Shown here: positions 23,168-35,760 of the stretch, piece by piece
Layout of the letters: every line of letters begins with the position of its first letter
How positions within the stretch are numbered: position 1 is the stretch's first letter
From: Perognathus longimembris pacificus
Taxonomy: Eukaryota; Chordata; Mammalia; Rodentia; Heteromyidae
Length of the DNA: 64,000 bases
Direction: 5' to 3'
NCBI RefSeq assembly: GCF_023159225.1
Contig: NC_063162.1
Coordinates: forward strand, 100,239,594 to 100,303,593
Notes under the pieces: generated by a model
What the model was told of the DNA's origin: nothing
Seen by the model: only the letters and a program-made list of their open reading frames with translations
The model's database searches: none
Made by a program: the position numbers and the translations under genes

Positions 23168-24619
23168 AAAAAAAACAAAAGGTATGGTTTCATATGGCAT
23201 GTTGAAAATAATTACAAGTGATATAACTCTTGTTTCCGTAACATGGAGTTCATTTCACTAGGCATCATCTTAAGTGATCATATGGGTGTAGCTATTGAGC
23301 TATTTTGATCTTCTACTATGGCCAGCCTAATCATGTATTAGCTATTCCCTGTGAGGGACACCACTGGGTTTATGTTTCTTTGGGTCTGGGTCACTTCACT
23401 TAGAATGATTTGTTTCCAAGTGGTTCCATTTCCTTATGAATGGGGCAGTGTCATTCCTCTGACAGAGGTATAGAATTCCATTGTGTATATGTACCATATT
23501 TTCCTGATCTACTCATCTGCTGAGGGACATCTGGGTTGGTTCCACATTTTAGCAATGCCAAGTTGTGCTGTGATGAACATAGTTGTGCTGGTGACTTTAC
23601 TGTGGCTTTGTTTGTAGTCTTTTGGGTAAATGCCCAAAAGTGGGGCTGCTGGGTCATAGGGGAGCTCTATGTTTAGCCTTCTTAAGAACATCCACACTGC
23701 TTTCCAGAGGGATTGAAGTTTGCATTCCTACCAACAATATAGTAGGGTTCTCTTTTGGCCACATCCTCTCCAGCTTTTGTTGTTATTAGATTTCCTGATA
23801 ATGGACCTTCTTACTGGGGTGAGGTGGAATCTCAGTATTGTTTTGATTTTCATTTTGTTTACGGCCAGTGATGTAGAGCACTTTTTCATGTGACTCTTGG
23901 CCATTCTCATTTCCTCTTCAGAGAAGTCTCTTTTTAGGTCTTTAGCCCATTTGTTGAGGGGGCTGTTGGTTCTTTGATTATTTGTTTTGGAGGAATTGAA
24001 CTTTTTGAGTTCTGTATTTTAGTTATCAGGCCTTTGTCTGTTGTATGACTGGTAAAGAGCTTCTCCCAATCTGTAGGCTTTCTGTTTACCTTGGAAGCTA
24101 TATCCTTTACCTGGCAGAAGCTCTGCAGTTTGATACAGTCCCACTTGTCCAGCCCTTCTTTGATTTGTTGCATTTCTGGACCTTTATTGAGGAAGTTTCT
24201 TCCAGTGCCTATGAGTCCAAGAGTTTCTCCTATTCCTTCTTGCAGTGTTTTCAGGGTATCTAGTTTTATTTCCAGGTCTTGATCCATTTGGAATGGTTTT
24301 GGTGCAGGGTGATAAATAGGGATCTAGTTTTTGTTTTTTATAGGTGTTGAGCCAGTTTTGCCAGCACTATTTGTTGAAGAGGCTGTCTTTGTTCCAACCT
24401 ATATTTTTGGCTCCTTTGTCAAAGATTAGGTAGCTGTAGGTCTGCGGGTTCATTTCTGGGTCTTCAATTCTGTTCCATTGGTCCTTGTGGCAGTACCAAG
24501 CTGTTTTAATTACTATAGCTTTGTAATACAGCTTAAAGTTTGGTATTGATATTCTTCCTGCACTGTTTTTTCTACTTTGGATTGGTTTTGCTATTCGGGG
24601 TCTTTTATTGTTCCATATA
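23168..24619 (-). mobile_element. Older LINE-1: inverted 5' portion (twin priming)
   Basis: Read on the minus strand, this is the C-terminal third of L1 ORF2 followed by the start of the L1 3'UTR, in frames broken several times. It stops at 'caacatgccatgtgaaac', the same point in the L1 3'UTR at which, after a gap of about 100 bp, the plus-strand piece at 24,620 resumes. An inverted 5' part joined to a direct 3' part is the signature of twin-primed reverse transcription. It is an inactive fragment. Confidence 0.85.
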
Positions 24620-24758
24620 CCACTGTATCTCAACTGAGTACCCTGGATACTGTTTATACGGGCATTAGAACTAGGGAAGGGAAAGGGAATATCAAAATTG
24701 AGAGACAAAGGATAAAAAGACAAACCATTCCAAAGTAATAATTACAAAACCTTTTGGT
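24620..24758 (+). mobile_element. Older LINE-1: direct 3'UTR portion, first half
   Basis: Matches the 3'UTR seen at 44,570-44,700 ('ctgagtaccctggatactgt' onward). It is cut off at 'aaaaccttttggtg' by the younger L1 that follows; the rest of this 3'UTR reappears at 31,520. Confidence 0.85.
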
Positions 24759-26333
24759 GGAGAGAGAAGATAGCACCGCCACAGTAGGGAAGTACCCCAA
24801 CTTGCTCCAACTGAATAGCGAGCTGGGAACTCCAGCACCCAACACCCCATCAAGAACCCAGCAAACCCAACAACCAAAAGCAACAGAGGAACTCAGGAAA
24901 TGAAAAAAAAAAGAAGAGCCTATAACCTGCACGGAACCGGAAAATCTCCGGGGTACCCCCCGACCCGCCGACCCTGGCCTAAACAGGGCCAGGCTGGGAA
25001 AGGAGACCCAGAGCCAGCAAGCAGGGCCACAGACCTTCAGCCACCAGAGAAGCAACAGCTGAAAAGTCATGCCAGGAGTGCAGAGCCCAGACAACAGGAG
25101 CTCCACGGACCCCAGACAGAGCACAGACCGACTGAGACAGAGGGCGGCACGGGACCAAGTGGCTGGGAACTCGGGCGCAGATGGGAAGAGCCGGGACCAC
25201 CACCACCAAACGACCGATCGCCACACCCCGGCACCCAGCCCCGAAAAGCCCACAGCAATACAGGACACACACACAATTCAGGACCAGTAAGTTCCCCATT
25301 AACCCCCACCCCCAAACTGGAGACCAGCCCTGGCAGAGACTCAAAACCTACAAAGAAGCTAGAGCTCCCTCCCTAACCCACCATACCCCGCCAAGGGAAC
25401 AAAGGAGCGGCGCCAAGGCATCCCCCTCAACCCCCAGCAGAGGAGGCAGAACCTGGCCACACCGGCCCCGCCCCCTCCCCAGCAGGAGCCCGGGATCTGG
25501 TGGGCATTGGAAGCCCCAACTGAGGTGCCTGGTACTCCTGGTCTTTTTGAACAACAACCACAGGTTCGCGGGTGTACAATACCAGCCCAGCAGGGACATC
25601 TGGGCCCAATCACACGCCCCCCTCACAGTGGAGTCACAGAGTCTGTGGGCACCAACCCACGCCCGGACACTTGATCCTACAGGGGCCCACCCATACCGCC
25701 CCCACAGCAAACTCACGAGAGGGCACAAGCACTCTCCAACAACTCGGGACAACATGCTCCCAAAGAAAGCACTAGAGTGCACATGCACGTGCCCCCCCGG
25801 AGGGCCAGCGTGGGCCAGCATGCTAGTCCTCCAGCAGGAGGATCATCTGCCCAACCCCTTGCGGGAGCGCATAAGCAGGCAAGCTGCGACGCCCGCCACA
25901 CAGGTGGGCAGGGGCCCCCCCAGTGGCAGCGACCGCCGTAGGTGCACTCCACACAGGGGGGCAAGCCGCCTCTCAGCAGCAAATCTCAATCTGAGAGGTG
26001 AGCTCCTCTGACCAAGATACCCAGTGGAAAAAAGAACCAAAGAATAAAAAAGCCTCCACGCCACGCTGAATCAGCAATCCGCAAACCCCCACCAGGGGCA
26101 CGCTAGGGTCAGCACAACACAGCAGCAAGTCACTATCCTGCAAAGAAAGAACCTACCGAAAGTCAAGTGAAGGGAGGGTGACCACCCCAGCAACAACCAA
26201 GACGGTCATGCTCACCTGTAAGATTCAACAGCCAAACTCAAACCCAGAGCCAGGTTACAAACAAGTCTCCCACTGACGGACGAGCGGGAACCAGCACAAA
26301 GCCAACCCAAGGAAGCTACCTACAGATCTCCAG
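24759..26333 (+). promoter_or_regulatory. L1 5'UTR / internal promoter region
   Basis: Strongly GC-rich and CpG-containing compared with the flanking DNA, and placed upstream of ORF1 as expected for the L1 RNA polymerase II promoter. The base composition leaves long but meaningless-looking open frames on both strands (plus 25,181-26,011; minus 24,654-25,274). Promoter activity is inferred from position only. Confidence 0.65.
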
Positions 26334-27310
26334 ATGTGCAAATCACAAAGAAATATTACAAATTACATCAAAGGGCAAGCCAACTCACCAGCTCCAAAAA
26401 GCAGTACGACCGAAGAGGAGATGGAGAATAAAAAAACAACTGAGGCTAGGATAGCAGAAATGATGGAAAGCCTCAGGAATGAACTCAGAGAACAATTCCA
26501 GGAGTTTAGAATGGAACTCTCGAAGGACCTCCAGGAAATGAAGAAAGAAATGGAAGCAAAAATGGAAACAGTGCAAACCTCTGTTAAACAAGACCTTAAC
26601 ATGCTGAGAAGCAAAATGCATGAAAAAATAGATTTAAAATACAACTCTTTAAAGGAAGAAATTTCCACGATCAGAGATGATCTGGCAACCATAAATAGGT
26701 CCCTGGCATCCATAAACTCCACACTTGAATCCACAGCACAAAGAATTGACCATATAGAATCCCGAATCTCTCTCTTGGACAATGATGCAGCCGATAAGGA
26801 CCAGAAAATTACCACACTCCAAGAAACAGTAAAGCTCCAGGGCAGACTAATCCAGGAGCTAGTGGACAAAGACAAGAGATATAATCTGTGCATAATTGGA
26901 ACAGAAGAAGGAGCCAAATACCAGACCAGAGGGCTTCAACATATTTTCAATAAAATTATTGCAGAAAACTTCCCCAATCTCACAAGGGACCTCACCCAGG
27001 TAACCGAAGCCTATAGGATGCCAGGCAAACCAAATCATAGAAAATCCTCGCCCAGACTTCAGATCTCAAGAATAAAGAGCAAATTTTGAATGCAGCCAAA
27101 GTGAAGAAAGATTTATTACAACGGGAAAAGGATCCGAATAACAGCAGACCTCTCCACACAAACCTACCACGCACGAAGAGAGTGGAAGAACACAATCCAA
27201 GTCCTACAGGCCAACAATTACCAACCTAGAATCAGATACCCAGCAAAGTTAGAGTTCATATTTGAGGGAAAAAACAGATCTTTCCACACAAAGAGGATCT
27301 AAAGGAGTAT
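26334..27310 (+). pseudogene. L1 ORF1 (RNA-binding chaperone), frameshifted
   Basis: The first 251 codons are open. A short polar start is followed by a long Glu/Lys/Met/Leu-rich coiled coil (about residues 25-160, the trimerising region in L1 ORF1 proteins). Then comes the start of the RRM domain ('NLCIIGTEEG') with the LT-QVTEAYR segment. The frame is lost near 27,055. The conserved C-terminal domain continues in two other frames (an 'NAAKVKKDLLQREK' segment at about 27,090, then an 'ARREWKNTIQVLQ' segment at about 27,175), so there are at least two indels. Inactive. Confidence 0.85.
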
Positions 27311-27510
27311 GTGAATTAAAAAACCAGCCTTACAGCGAATTCTAAGAGGGGAATCCCACCCAACAGAAATCGTACAGGACACACAGACAGAAACAGAAAG
27401 AAACTATAATAGCCAGAGCCCAACAGAAAGAGCAGCTCATTAAAGACAAGAAAAAAAAAAGAGAAAAAACAGAATAACAGGAAAATGGAAAGGGAAAAAA
27501 CACATTATCC

Positions 27511-30500
27511 TTGATCTCTTTGAATATAAATGGTATAAACTCTCCGATAAAGAGGAGCAGACTGGCAGAGTGGATCCGCAAACAAAAAGTTGCCATCTGT
27601 TGTCTACAAGAGACCCACCTTACAGCAAGGGATAAAAACAGGCTCCGAATGAAAGGATGGAGCAAGAACTTCCAAGCAAACGTACCTACCAAAATGGCAG
27701 GAGTAGCCATCCTGATCTCAGACAAACTGGACTTCTCATTAAAATCAACTCAAAAAGACAAAGAAGGACACTACATTTTAATACAAGGAAAAATCCAGAA
27801 TCAAGACATCACAGTGATGAATGTATAATCACTGAACAAAAGAGGCCCTACATATGTCAAGCAAATTCTCACAGAACTACAGAACAAGATAGACCCAAAC
27901 ACAATCATAGTGGGTGACTTTAATACCCCACTCTCTCCAAGAGACAGATCCAACACCCAGAGGATTAGCAAGGGAGCTGAGGACCTAAGTAACACCATAT
28001 CCCAAATGGATCTGACAGATCTATACAGAATCTTCCACCCTACAGAGACCCAATACACCTTCTTCTCAGGACCCCATGGATCATACTCCAAAATAGACCA
28101 TGTCATAGCCCACACAAAGAACCTTAGCAAATACAAAAGTATTGACATTGTCCCATGTGTTATATCTGACCACAGTGGAATAAAGGCAACCCTCAATAAC
28201 AACAGTTACCACAGAGGCTATACACACTCTTGGAGGCTAAACTCCTCACTGTTATCTAACACGTGGGCCACAGACCAAATTAAGGATGAAATTAACGAAT
28301 TCATAAGCCACAATGACAATGAAAATACATCACAAAGAAACCTATGGGATACAGCTAAGGCAGTACTGAGGGGCAAGATCATTGCCCTCAGCACTGACAT
28401 TAAAAGAATGGAAGCAGAGCAGGTGAATAACCTCACAATGAAACTAAAACAACTGGAGAAACAAGAAATGATTGAATCTAAAATGACTAGCAGGAGAGAG
28501 ATCACAAAGATCAAAGAAGAGATAAATCTGATTGAAAATAGAAAGACCATTCAACAAATAAATAAGACTAAAAGCTGGTTCTTCGAGAAAATAAATAAAA
28601 TTGACAGACCCCTTGCAAGACTTACAAGAAAAAGAAGAGAAGAGATTCACATACGTAAAATCAGGGACTCCGCCGGAAAAATTACAACAAATACACAGCA
28701 AATACACACAACAAATACAAATCATAAGGAACTATTTCCAGAACCTCTACTCACTTAAAAACAATAATTTTACAGAAATGGATCCATTTTTAAAGAAGTA
28801 TAAACTGCCCAAACTGAGCCAAGAAGAAATAAATCAACTAAATAAACCAATCATTTACAGCGAGATACAGGGGGTAATAAAGAGCCTCCAAACAAAGAAA
28901 AGCCCAGGCCCAGATGGATTCACCAACAAATTCTATAAAACCTTTAGTGAGAAGCTAATTCCAATACTCCTCAAACTCTTTCGTGAAATAGAAACAGAGG
29001 GAGAAATCCCAAACTCATTCTATGAAGCTAACATTATACTCATCCCCAAACCAGGCAAAGACCCAACAAAAGAGATCTACAGACCAATATCACTAGTGAA
29101 CACAGATGCAAAGCTCCTCAATAAAATATTAGCTAACCGGATCCAGAAACTGATCAAGGAAATTATTCATCATGACCAAGTAGGCTTCATCTCACAGTCA
29201 CAAGGATGGTTCAACATCCATAAATCAATCAATGTAATTCACCACATCAACAGAACTAAAATCAAGAATCACATTGTTATCTCAGTCGATGCCCAAAAAG
29301 CCTTTGACAAAATACAACATCCATACTTATTAAAAGCTCTGGAGCTTCCTCAAAATAATAAAAGCCATATACAACAGACCAACTGCTAATATCGTATTAA
29401 AAGGGGAGAAACTAAAATCATTCCCCTAAACTCAGGAACAAGACAAGGATGCCCACTCTCCCCACTTCTTTTCAACATGTGCTGGAATCCCTAGCCATAG
29501 CAATAAGGCAAGAGGAGGACATCAAAGGGATCCAAAGCAGCAAGGAAGAAATCAAGCTATCCCTATTCGCAGATGACATGATCTTATATCTGAAGGCCCC
29601 AAAAAACTCAGTCCCCAAACTCCTACACCTAATAAACCATTTTGGCAAAGTAGCAGGATACAAAATCAATCCACAAAAGTCAGCAGCTTTCTGTACACCA
29701 GCAATGTACAAGCAGAAAAGGAAATTATGGAAATAATTCCATTTACAGTAGCCAAAAAAAGAATAAAGTACCTAGGGATCAACCCAACCAAGGACGTGAC
29801 AGACCTATTTAATGAGAACTATAAAAATCTAAAAAGGGAAATAAAAGAAGACACAAGGAGATGGAAAGACCTCCCATGCTCATGGGTAGGCAGAATCAAT
29901 ATAGTGAAAATGGCCATATTGCCCAAATTTTTATTAAGTTCAATGCAATCCCTTTCAAAATCCCAGCTACATTCTAGAACTTATAGGTACAGGAAGGAAC
30001 TTCCTGAATAGAGTCCCAGGGGCACAACAGATAGGGGAGAGACTAAACAAATGGGACTACTACAAATTTAAAAGTTTCTGCACAGCTAAGGACATAGCCA
30101 CCAAAATAGAAAGACAGCCAACCATATGGGAAAGGATCTTTACCAACACAGCAACAGACAAAGGCCTAATATCTGTCATCTACAGAGAACTCAAAAAACT
30201 AAGCCCCTCCAAGCCCAGTAAACCAATTTGGAAATGGGCAAAGGAGCTAAAGAGAGACTTCACAAGAGAAGAGATAAAAATGGCAAAGAGGGCTGGGGAT
30301 ATGGCCTAGTGGCAAGAGAGCTTGCCTCGTATACATGAGGCCCTGGGTTCAATTCCCCAGCACCACATATACAGAAAATGGCCAGAAGTGGCACTATGGC
30401 TCAGGTGGTAGAGTGCTAGCCTTGAGCAAAAAGAAGCCAGGGACAGTGCTCAGACCCTGAGTCCAAGGCCCAGGACTGGCCAAAAAAAAAAACAAAAAAG

Positions 30501-31067
30501 GCAAAGAAACATATGAGGAAATGTTCAACATCCCTGGCAGTAAAGAAAATGCAAATAAAAACAACCCTGAGATACCACCTCACTCCAGTTAGAATGGCCT
30601 ATACTCTGAACTCAGGCAACAACAAATGCTGGAGGGGGTGCAGGGAAAGAGGAACCCTCCTCCATTGTTGGTGGGAGTGCAAATTAGTACAACCACTTTG
30701 GAGGACAGTATGGAGGTTCCTCAAAAAGCTCAACACAGACCTAACCTATGACCCAGCCATACCACTCCTAGGCATCTATCCTGAACAACAGGTCCCAAGA
30801 TATCAAAAAGACATCTGCACTTCCATGTTTATCACTGCACAATTCACAATAGCCAAAATATGGAAACAACCCAGATGCCCCTCCACAGATGAATGGATCC
30901 AAAAATTATGGTACCTATACACAATGGAATACTATATAGCGATTAGAAATGGTGAAATATTGGTATTCGCAGGGAAATGGTCAGAACTTGAACAAATAAT
31001 GTTGAGCGAGACAAGCCTAGAACACAGAAAACGAAGGGGCATGAGCTCCCTGATATATGACTGTTAA
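27511..31067 (+). pseudogene. L1 ORF2 (endonuclease / reverse transcriptase), multiply broken
   Basis: The order of domains is that of L1 ORF2. The endonuclease starts with 'SLNINGINS', then 'CLQETHL', 'GDFN' and 'SDHS'. The reverse transcriptase has 'SPGPDGF', 'PISLVN' and the catalytic FADD (about 29,566-29,577). A C-terminal Cys/His segment ('[17 protein letters not shown]') lies near 30,640. Breaks include an in-frame stop at 27,826-27,828, frame changes near 28,705, 29,350 and 29,735, and a SINE insertion at 30,290-30,499. No functional enzyme can be made. Confidence 0.88.
30290..30499 (+). mobile_element. IDL-Geo SINE inside L1 ORF2
   Basis: Young-type dimer. The L1 sequence GGCAAAGA is duplicated on both sides (30,282-30,289 and 30,500-30,507), dating it after the L1. 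Confidence 0.93.
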
Positions 31068-31519
31068 GGTGGGGCGAGGGGGAGACAGTAGAGACCAGGT
31101 CTATGAAACCAAAAACCTCTTGTCAAATGGTATTTCCTACAGGTTTTGGTCAGCGACCCTACATTATGTAACTAAAACCAAACAACTACTCAACATATAA
31201 AGGTCAAAAACTGACCTCTCAGTGGATTACAATAGCTCAAAAGCTATGTATGTACGTTCATATAAGACTATTGTCGACATATTGTCTATTGTAGACATTA
31301 CATTTAAAGCCCTAGGCGAATTTTCTTTGGTGTAGGCCACGTGGCTACTGTATATGTTCTTGGTACATTGTGTATTGTATATATAAAGAAAAACACGGTG
31401 TAAGATAGCACAAGAAATGTACATACTGCCCTACTATGTAACTGTACCCCTTTTGCACAACACCTTGTCAAAAAATTTTTGTTTAATTAATAAATAAATT
31501 AAAAGGTAAAAAAAAAAAA

Positions 31520-31697
31520 CAAGTGCACAACTCTTGGGGAGAGAGGGAAAAGGGGAGGGGGAGGTGAGGGAAAAATGAGGGAGGAAGTAACAAAAGTAAC
31601 AAATTGAACAAGAAATGTATTCACTGCCTTACATATGAAACTGGAACCCCTCTGTACTACACTCTGACAATAAAAGAAAAAAGTTTTTTAAAAAAAC
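31520..31697 (+). mobile_element. Older LINE-1: remainder of the 3'UTR
   Basis: 'cacaactcttggggagagag' to 'acaataaaag' and poly-A. This is the continuation of the older L1 3'UTR that broke off at 24,758. The homologous uninterrupted order is seen at 44,700-44,850. Confidence 0.82.
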
Positions 31698-31740
31698 TAG
31701 CAGTAATGAGTTTGGGCTTTAGATTGCCTAGTACTGAATC

Positions 31741-32007
31741 TCTCTTTTGTTTTGTTTTGTTTTGCTTTATTTTGTTTTGTCAGTGGCCAGGCTTGACCTT
31801 GGGACCTGGGCGCTGTCCCTGAGCTTTTTTTACTCAAGGCTAGTTGCTCTATCACTTTGAGCTACAGCTCCACTTCCAATTCTGCTGGTGGTTAACTGGA
31901 GATAAGAGACTCACAGACTTTCCCACCTGGGCTGGCTTGGAGCCCTGGTCCTCAGATCTCAGCCTCCTGAGTAGCTAGGATTATAGGCATGAGCCACCAG
32001 CACTGAG
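31741..32007 (-). mobile_element. B1-Geo dimeric SINE
   Basis: Minus-strand copy with (TTTTG)n tail. The repeat ACTGAATC flanks it (31,733-31,740 and 32,008-32,015), with the similarity extending further. Confidence 0.85.
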
Positions 32008-32039
32008 ACTGAATCCCTTTTGATGTGTGCAGTTTGTCA

Positions 32040-32185
32040 AAGTTCTTAACTCTTGGTTATCTCATCTGGAAAACTGGCATCATGTATTTTACTGCATGGA
32101 GTTGTACACATTAAACATAATGTTCATAATGTTCTTGGCACAATGCTAGGCACATGGTAAGCAATAAGTATTAGCCATTACTAAT
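32040..32185 (+). mobile_element. MIR fragment
   Basis: 'ttatctcatctggaaaactg' and 'caatgctaggcacatggtaa' match the MIR consensus order (splicing-like 'cctcatctgtaaaatggg' segment, then 'gcctggcacatagtaagcgc'). Confidence 0.72.
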
Positions 32186-32304
32186 ATTAACTGATGAACA
32201 TCTGGGAAGATGTACACTTGAAGAAAAAACTTAACTCCAAAGTAAGTTGAGACTGTAGTATCTATTGATGTCTCTTTTTAAAAATAAACTTCTTAAATAT
32301 AAAA

Positions 32305-32928
32305 TTTTTGGAAACGGAAGGACTTGGAAAAAATTATACTAAGTGAAATGAGCCAGACCCAAAGACACATGGACTCTATGGTCTCCCTCATAGAGAATAA
32401 TTAGCACAGGTTTAGGCAAGTCACAGCAGAGGATCACAAGAGCCCAATAGCTATACCCTTATGAACACCTAAGATGATGCTAAGTGAAATGAACTCCAGG
32501 TTAGGGAAACGACTGTTATATTACTGTTGTAACTACTTTCAATGTGCTATGTGTAACTGTAGCTTCTATTATTGATCATCTTCTTGTATCCCCTTCCTGT
32601 GGTTGTACCTGCACTATCTCTGTATCTTATCTGAGTACAATGGAAACCGTGTATACTGGTATTAGAACTAGGAAACTGAAAGGGAATACTAAAATCAAGA
32701 GACACAGGGTAAAAAAGACAAACGACTACAAAAGCAATACTTGCAAAACTGTTTGGCGTAAATGAACTGAACAACTCTTGAGGGGGGGGAAGAAAAGGGG
32801 GAGGGGGGAAGGGGGAATGAGGGAGGAGGTAACAAACAGTAAAAGAAATGTATCCAATGCCTAACGTATGAAACTGTAACCTCTCTGTACATCAGTTTGA
32901 AATTTTTAAAAAATGTAAAAAAAAAAAA
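32305..32928 (+). mobile_element. LINE-1 3' end (5'-truncated)
   Basis: Starts within the last ORF2 codons ('acttggaaaaaattatacta') and runs through the 3'UTR to a poly-A near 32,928. Closely related to the copy at 44,089-44,870. Confidence 0.85.
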
Positions 32929-33205
32929 AGAATGATTTTAGAATTTCTGCAAAAACCATTTAGGAAATGCAAAAGTAAAATTCATTTAAAACCTGAAAGT
33001 GATATAGCACATTTAAATAATTACTTAAGTATGAATACCTTTAAGTGATAACTAAAAATCAGTTGTGAAATGTCAACAGAATTTTATTTTACTGTGACTT
33101 TTCCTCAAAATATGTAATGAGCCATGTGTTTCTTCGAGTGATTATTACTATGTAAAATTATGCATTAAGTTAAATATGAATATTAAATTAAATATTAGGA
33201 GACTG

Positions 33206-33433
33206 AGGGGGCTTGGAATGTGGCCTAGTGGTAGAGTGCTTGCCTAGTATGCATGAAGCCCTGGGTTCCTATTCCTCAGCACCACATAAACAGAAAAATC
33301 CGGAAGTAGGTGCTGTGGCTTTTTTGGCCTTGAGCCAAAAAAAGAAGCCAGGGACAGTGTTCAGGCCCTGAGTCCAAGCCCTAGGACTGGAAATATATAT
33401 ATATATTATATGTTATATATATACATATATGTG
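33206..33433 (+). mobile_element. IDL-Geo SINE with AT-rich tail
   Basis: Dimer with a small internal deletion in the Geo half. The tail has expanded into (TA)n. Duplication AGGAGACTG lies at 33,197-33,205 and 33,434-33,442. Confidence 0.88.
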
Positions 33434-33442
33434 AGGAGACTG

Positions 33443-34874
33443 GGTGTAAAATCTTAAAATGTTTGCAATGCTGTTAGAAACCACTAATTTGGTGAGTGAT
33501 AATTGCATGGTCTGTTGTAACTCAAAAAACTCTAAGAAGTGTCCTTGCAACCTCAGCTGTATAAATTGGTAGGGAAGGAGTCAAAACAAGAAGTTTGCAT
33601 ACCAAAGCTAAGGGAGATGATCCAGGTGTAGATTTGACTTCCTTAAAAGCCAAGAGATTAACACTCAAACCCATATTTAAATAAAAGAAAGGGATTTAGA
33701 TTTGACTGTGGTAGGGTGACGCAAAGTGAAGAAGGGTGGACAGCTAAAGAGTTGATCACATACATGGGATGTGAAAACAACTAAGGCTAGCCAATAAAGA
33801 ATTGCCCTGCTCTTGATAAAAGAGACTCAGCACTCTAATGCTGAACTCTAGTGAACACCATTTAGCAAGTAATTTCCCCCTTCAAATGTCCATGTGATAA
33901 TTCTTAAACCACTCAAAGGTATTTTGATTCGTAATTGTTAAAATAGTACCTAGGCCTACTTGCTACCTGAATTAATCTTAAATTACCAAGGCATGAAATT
34001 CAATTTTATACTTCAGAAAACTCATAAATTATATCATGGGACTTTGAGATCTGTCCAAAGTAGTTGAAACCATAAATGTTAAGATGTACTTGTCTCCTAA
34101 CTGGAACAAAACCTCAGCAATTATGCAAGGGTAACAAAGAAAGGAAAAGTCATCCAAAATGACTTTAAAGTCATCAAAATAATCTAATGATAAAGAAGAA
34201 TTCAAAGATATCCTAAAGCAGTCTCAGCCCTCTTAGAAACTGACATCTTTTTATCAAACATGTAAGAAACTGTAAAGTGAAAATAACAATATGTTGTCAG
34301 AAATGGCAGCCAAGTCTTCTCAATTTGTAATGGTAACAGGGAGACGACTGTTTTAGACAGTTTCAAGACATTGGAAAGGAAATTAAACCACCATTGCTCT
34401 TGGTTAAAATGCAACACTGTACCCAATAAACAAACAGACTCTAATCAGGGAGGCACTATTAAACCAAAATATTTTCTGTGGTTTAAAGAACTCCAGTGGC
34501 TGGACCATAATCTAATGCATAAGGCAATTTAAAATTTAGCCCTTCAATGTCAGTCTCTGCAACCTCACCAGAAATAGCGTACATTTGAATAAAATTGTGC
34601 TGTTCTCTGTGTGCGGTAAAAAAAAGAATTCAAAGAAAACAAAAATGTTCAAGACCACTTAGGCCTTTCTTTTCATCTTTCTAGCTCCTCTTTTTTAATA
34701 ACCTGTTTTCCAGAAATCCAACTTTTCTGTTCAGAACAACCAGCCAGACCAAACACACTGAATCTTCACCAGTTTAAGCTGATTGTGGTAATCATATTCA
34801 CCTCTTCTCATTAGTTATTGCTTTGTTCAACAACAGACACCTTTCTGGCTAATAAAATGCTAAGAAAAGTTTTG
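33443..34874. other. Unassigned AT-rich intergenic sequence
   Basis: No gene or confident repeat. Confidence 0.4.
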
Positions 34875-34879
34875 TTAAG

Positions 34880-35195
34880 TGTTAGGTTTTTTAAAGTAGG
34901 TAGCCGGTAAAGGAGAACACCATGCGGTATTCAGGCAGGAGAGAAAGTTTATTACCGAACTACTGGCCTATGGTAGAGATGATCTATGGCCAGAGAGAAG
35001 GGAGTGAGATAGTGACCCCCACCCAGCCCTGCTTTATTTAGGGCAGGGGCAAGGGGTGTGGCCAGGTGGATTAGGAGGTGACCTCAGGGAAAGGGGAGGT
35101 AACTGCCTCCAGGTCTGCTGGTTACCCAGGTAACTGGGTGGAGACTTAATGAGGTGGGGGCATCTGCATGTAGCCCTCAGGGAGAGGACCTAACA
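34880..35195 (-). mobile_element. Solo LTR, minus orientation
   Basis: A 316-bp element with perfect 7-bp inverted ends (TGTTAGG / CCTAACA). On the minus strand it carries AATAAA signals (complements at 35,033-35,038 and 34,948-34,953). Imperfect 5-bp flanks TTAAG/GTAAG are compatible with a worn target duplication. No internal retroviral sequence. Family not identified. Confidence 0.72.
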
Positions 35196-35359
35196 GTAAG
35201 GAGGTCCTGGGAAAAGGTTTGATCGTTCATAATAGTTTTATTAATAGCCTGAGGATAAAGCCAACTTTCAGAAATGCCCAAGCCAAGAGAGCTACAAAGA
35301 AGCAAAGTCAAATTATTGCCATATTGTGCCTGGAGCTGTCTGACCACCACTGGACACCT

Positions 35360-35705
35360 TTTTTTTTTTTTAAATACAAAGATTTGTTACATTTCCCAGG
35401 CTGACCTTAAACTCACTTTGTAGCCCTTGTAGGCCTGGCACTCAAGATTCTCCTGTTGGGCTAGGAATGTAGCTTAGTGATAGAATGCTTGCCGCTCATG
35501 CATGAAGCCCTCGCTTTGATTCCTCAGTACCATATAAACAGAAAAGGCCAGAAGTGGCACTGTGGCTCAAGTGGTAGAGCGCTAGCCTTGAGCAAAAAGA
35601 AGCCAGGGACAGTGCTCAAGCCCTGAGTTCAAGGCCCAGGACTGGCAAAAAATGGAAAGAGTATTGTGTTTTGGCCTCCTAAATGCTGGTATTACAGGCA
35701 TGTTT
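35360..35705 (-). mobile_element. B1 SINE split by an IDL-Geo insertion
   Basis: B1 complement ('cccaggctgaccttaaactc') to 35,456, resumed at about 35,653 ('ggcctcctaaatgctggtat'). Confidence 0.68.
35457..35652 (+). mobile_element. IDL-Geo SINE (nested in B1)
   Basis: Older-subfamily dimer ('gggctaggaatgtagcttag'), short A tail. Confidence 0.88.
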
Positions 35706-35760
35706 CAGGATTGAACTTATTAGAGAAGCCCCAGGCATCCTAGGGGCTACATACATAAGT

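Larger units (their letters stand above)
24759..31519 (+). mobile_element. Near-full-length LINE-1 (inactive), inserted in an older L1
   Basis: About 6.7 kb in plus orientation. It has a GC-rich 5'UTR (24,759-26,333), ORF1 (26,334 to about 27,310), ORF2 (27,511-31,067), a 3'UTR with the typical 'gtggggcgagggggagacag' region, and an A-rich tail ending near 31,519. It interrupts the 3'UTR of the older L1. No clear target duplication is visible, so a small target deletion is possible. Stops and frameshifts in both ORFs make autonomous retrotransposition impossible. An IDL-Geo SINE later landed in ORF2 at 30,290. Confidence 0.9.

Noticed and set aside
25181..26011. 276-codon plus-strand open frame in the L1 5'UTR.
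   Set aside because: Upstream of ORF1 in non-coding L1 sequence, low-complexity Pro/Arg/Thr composition, no ORF1 or ORF2 homology.
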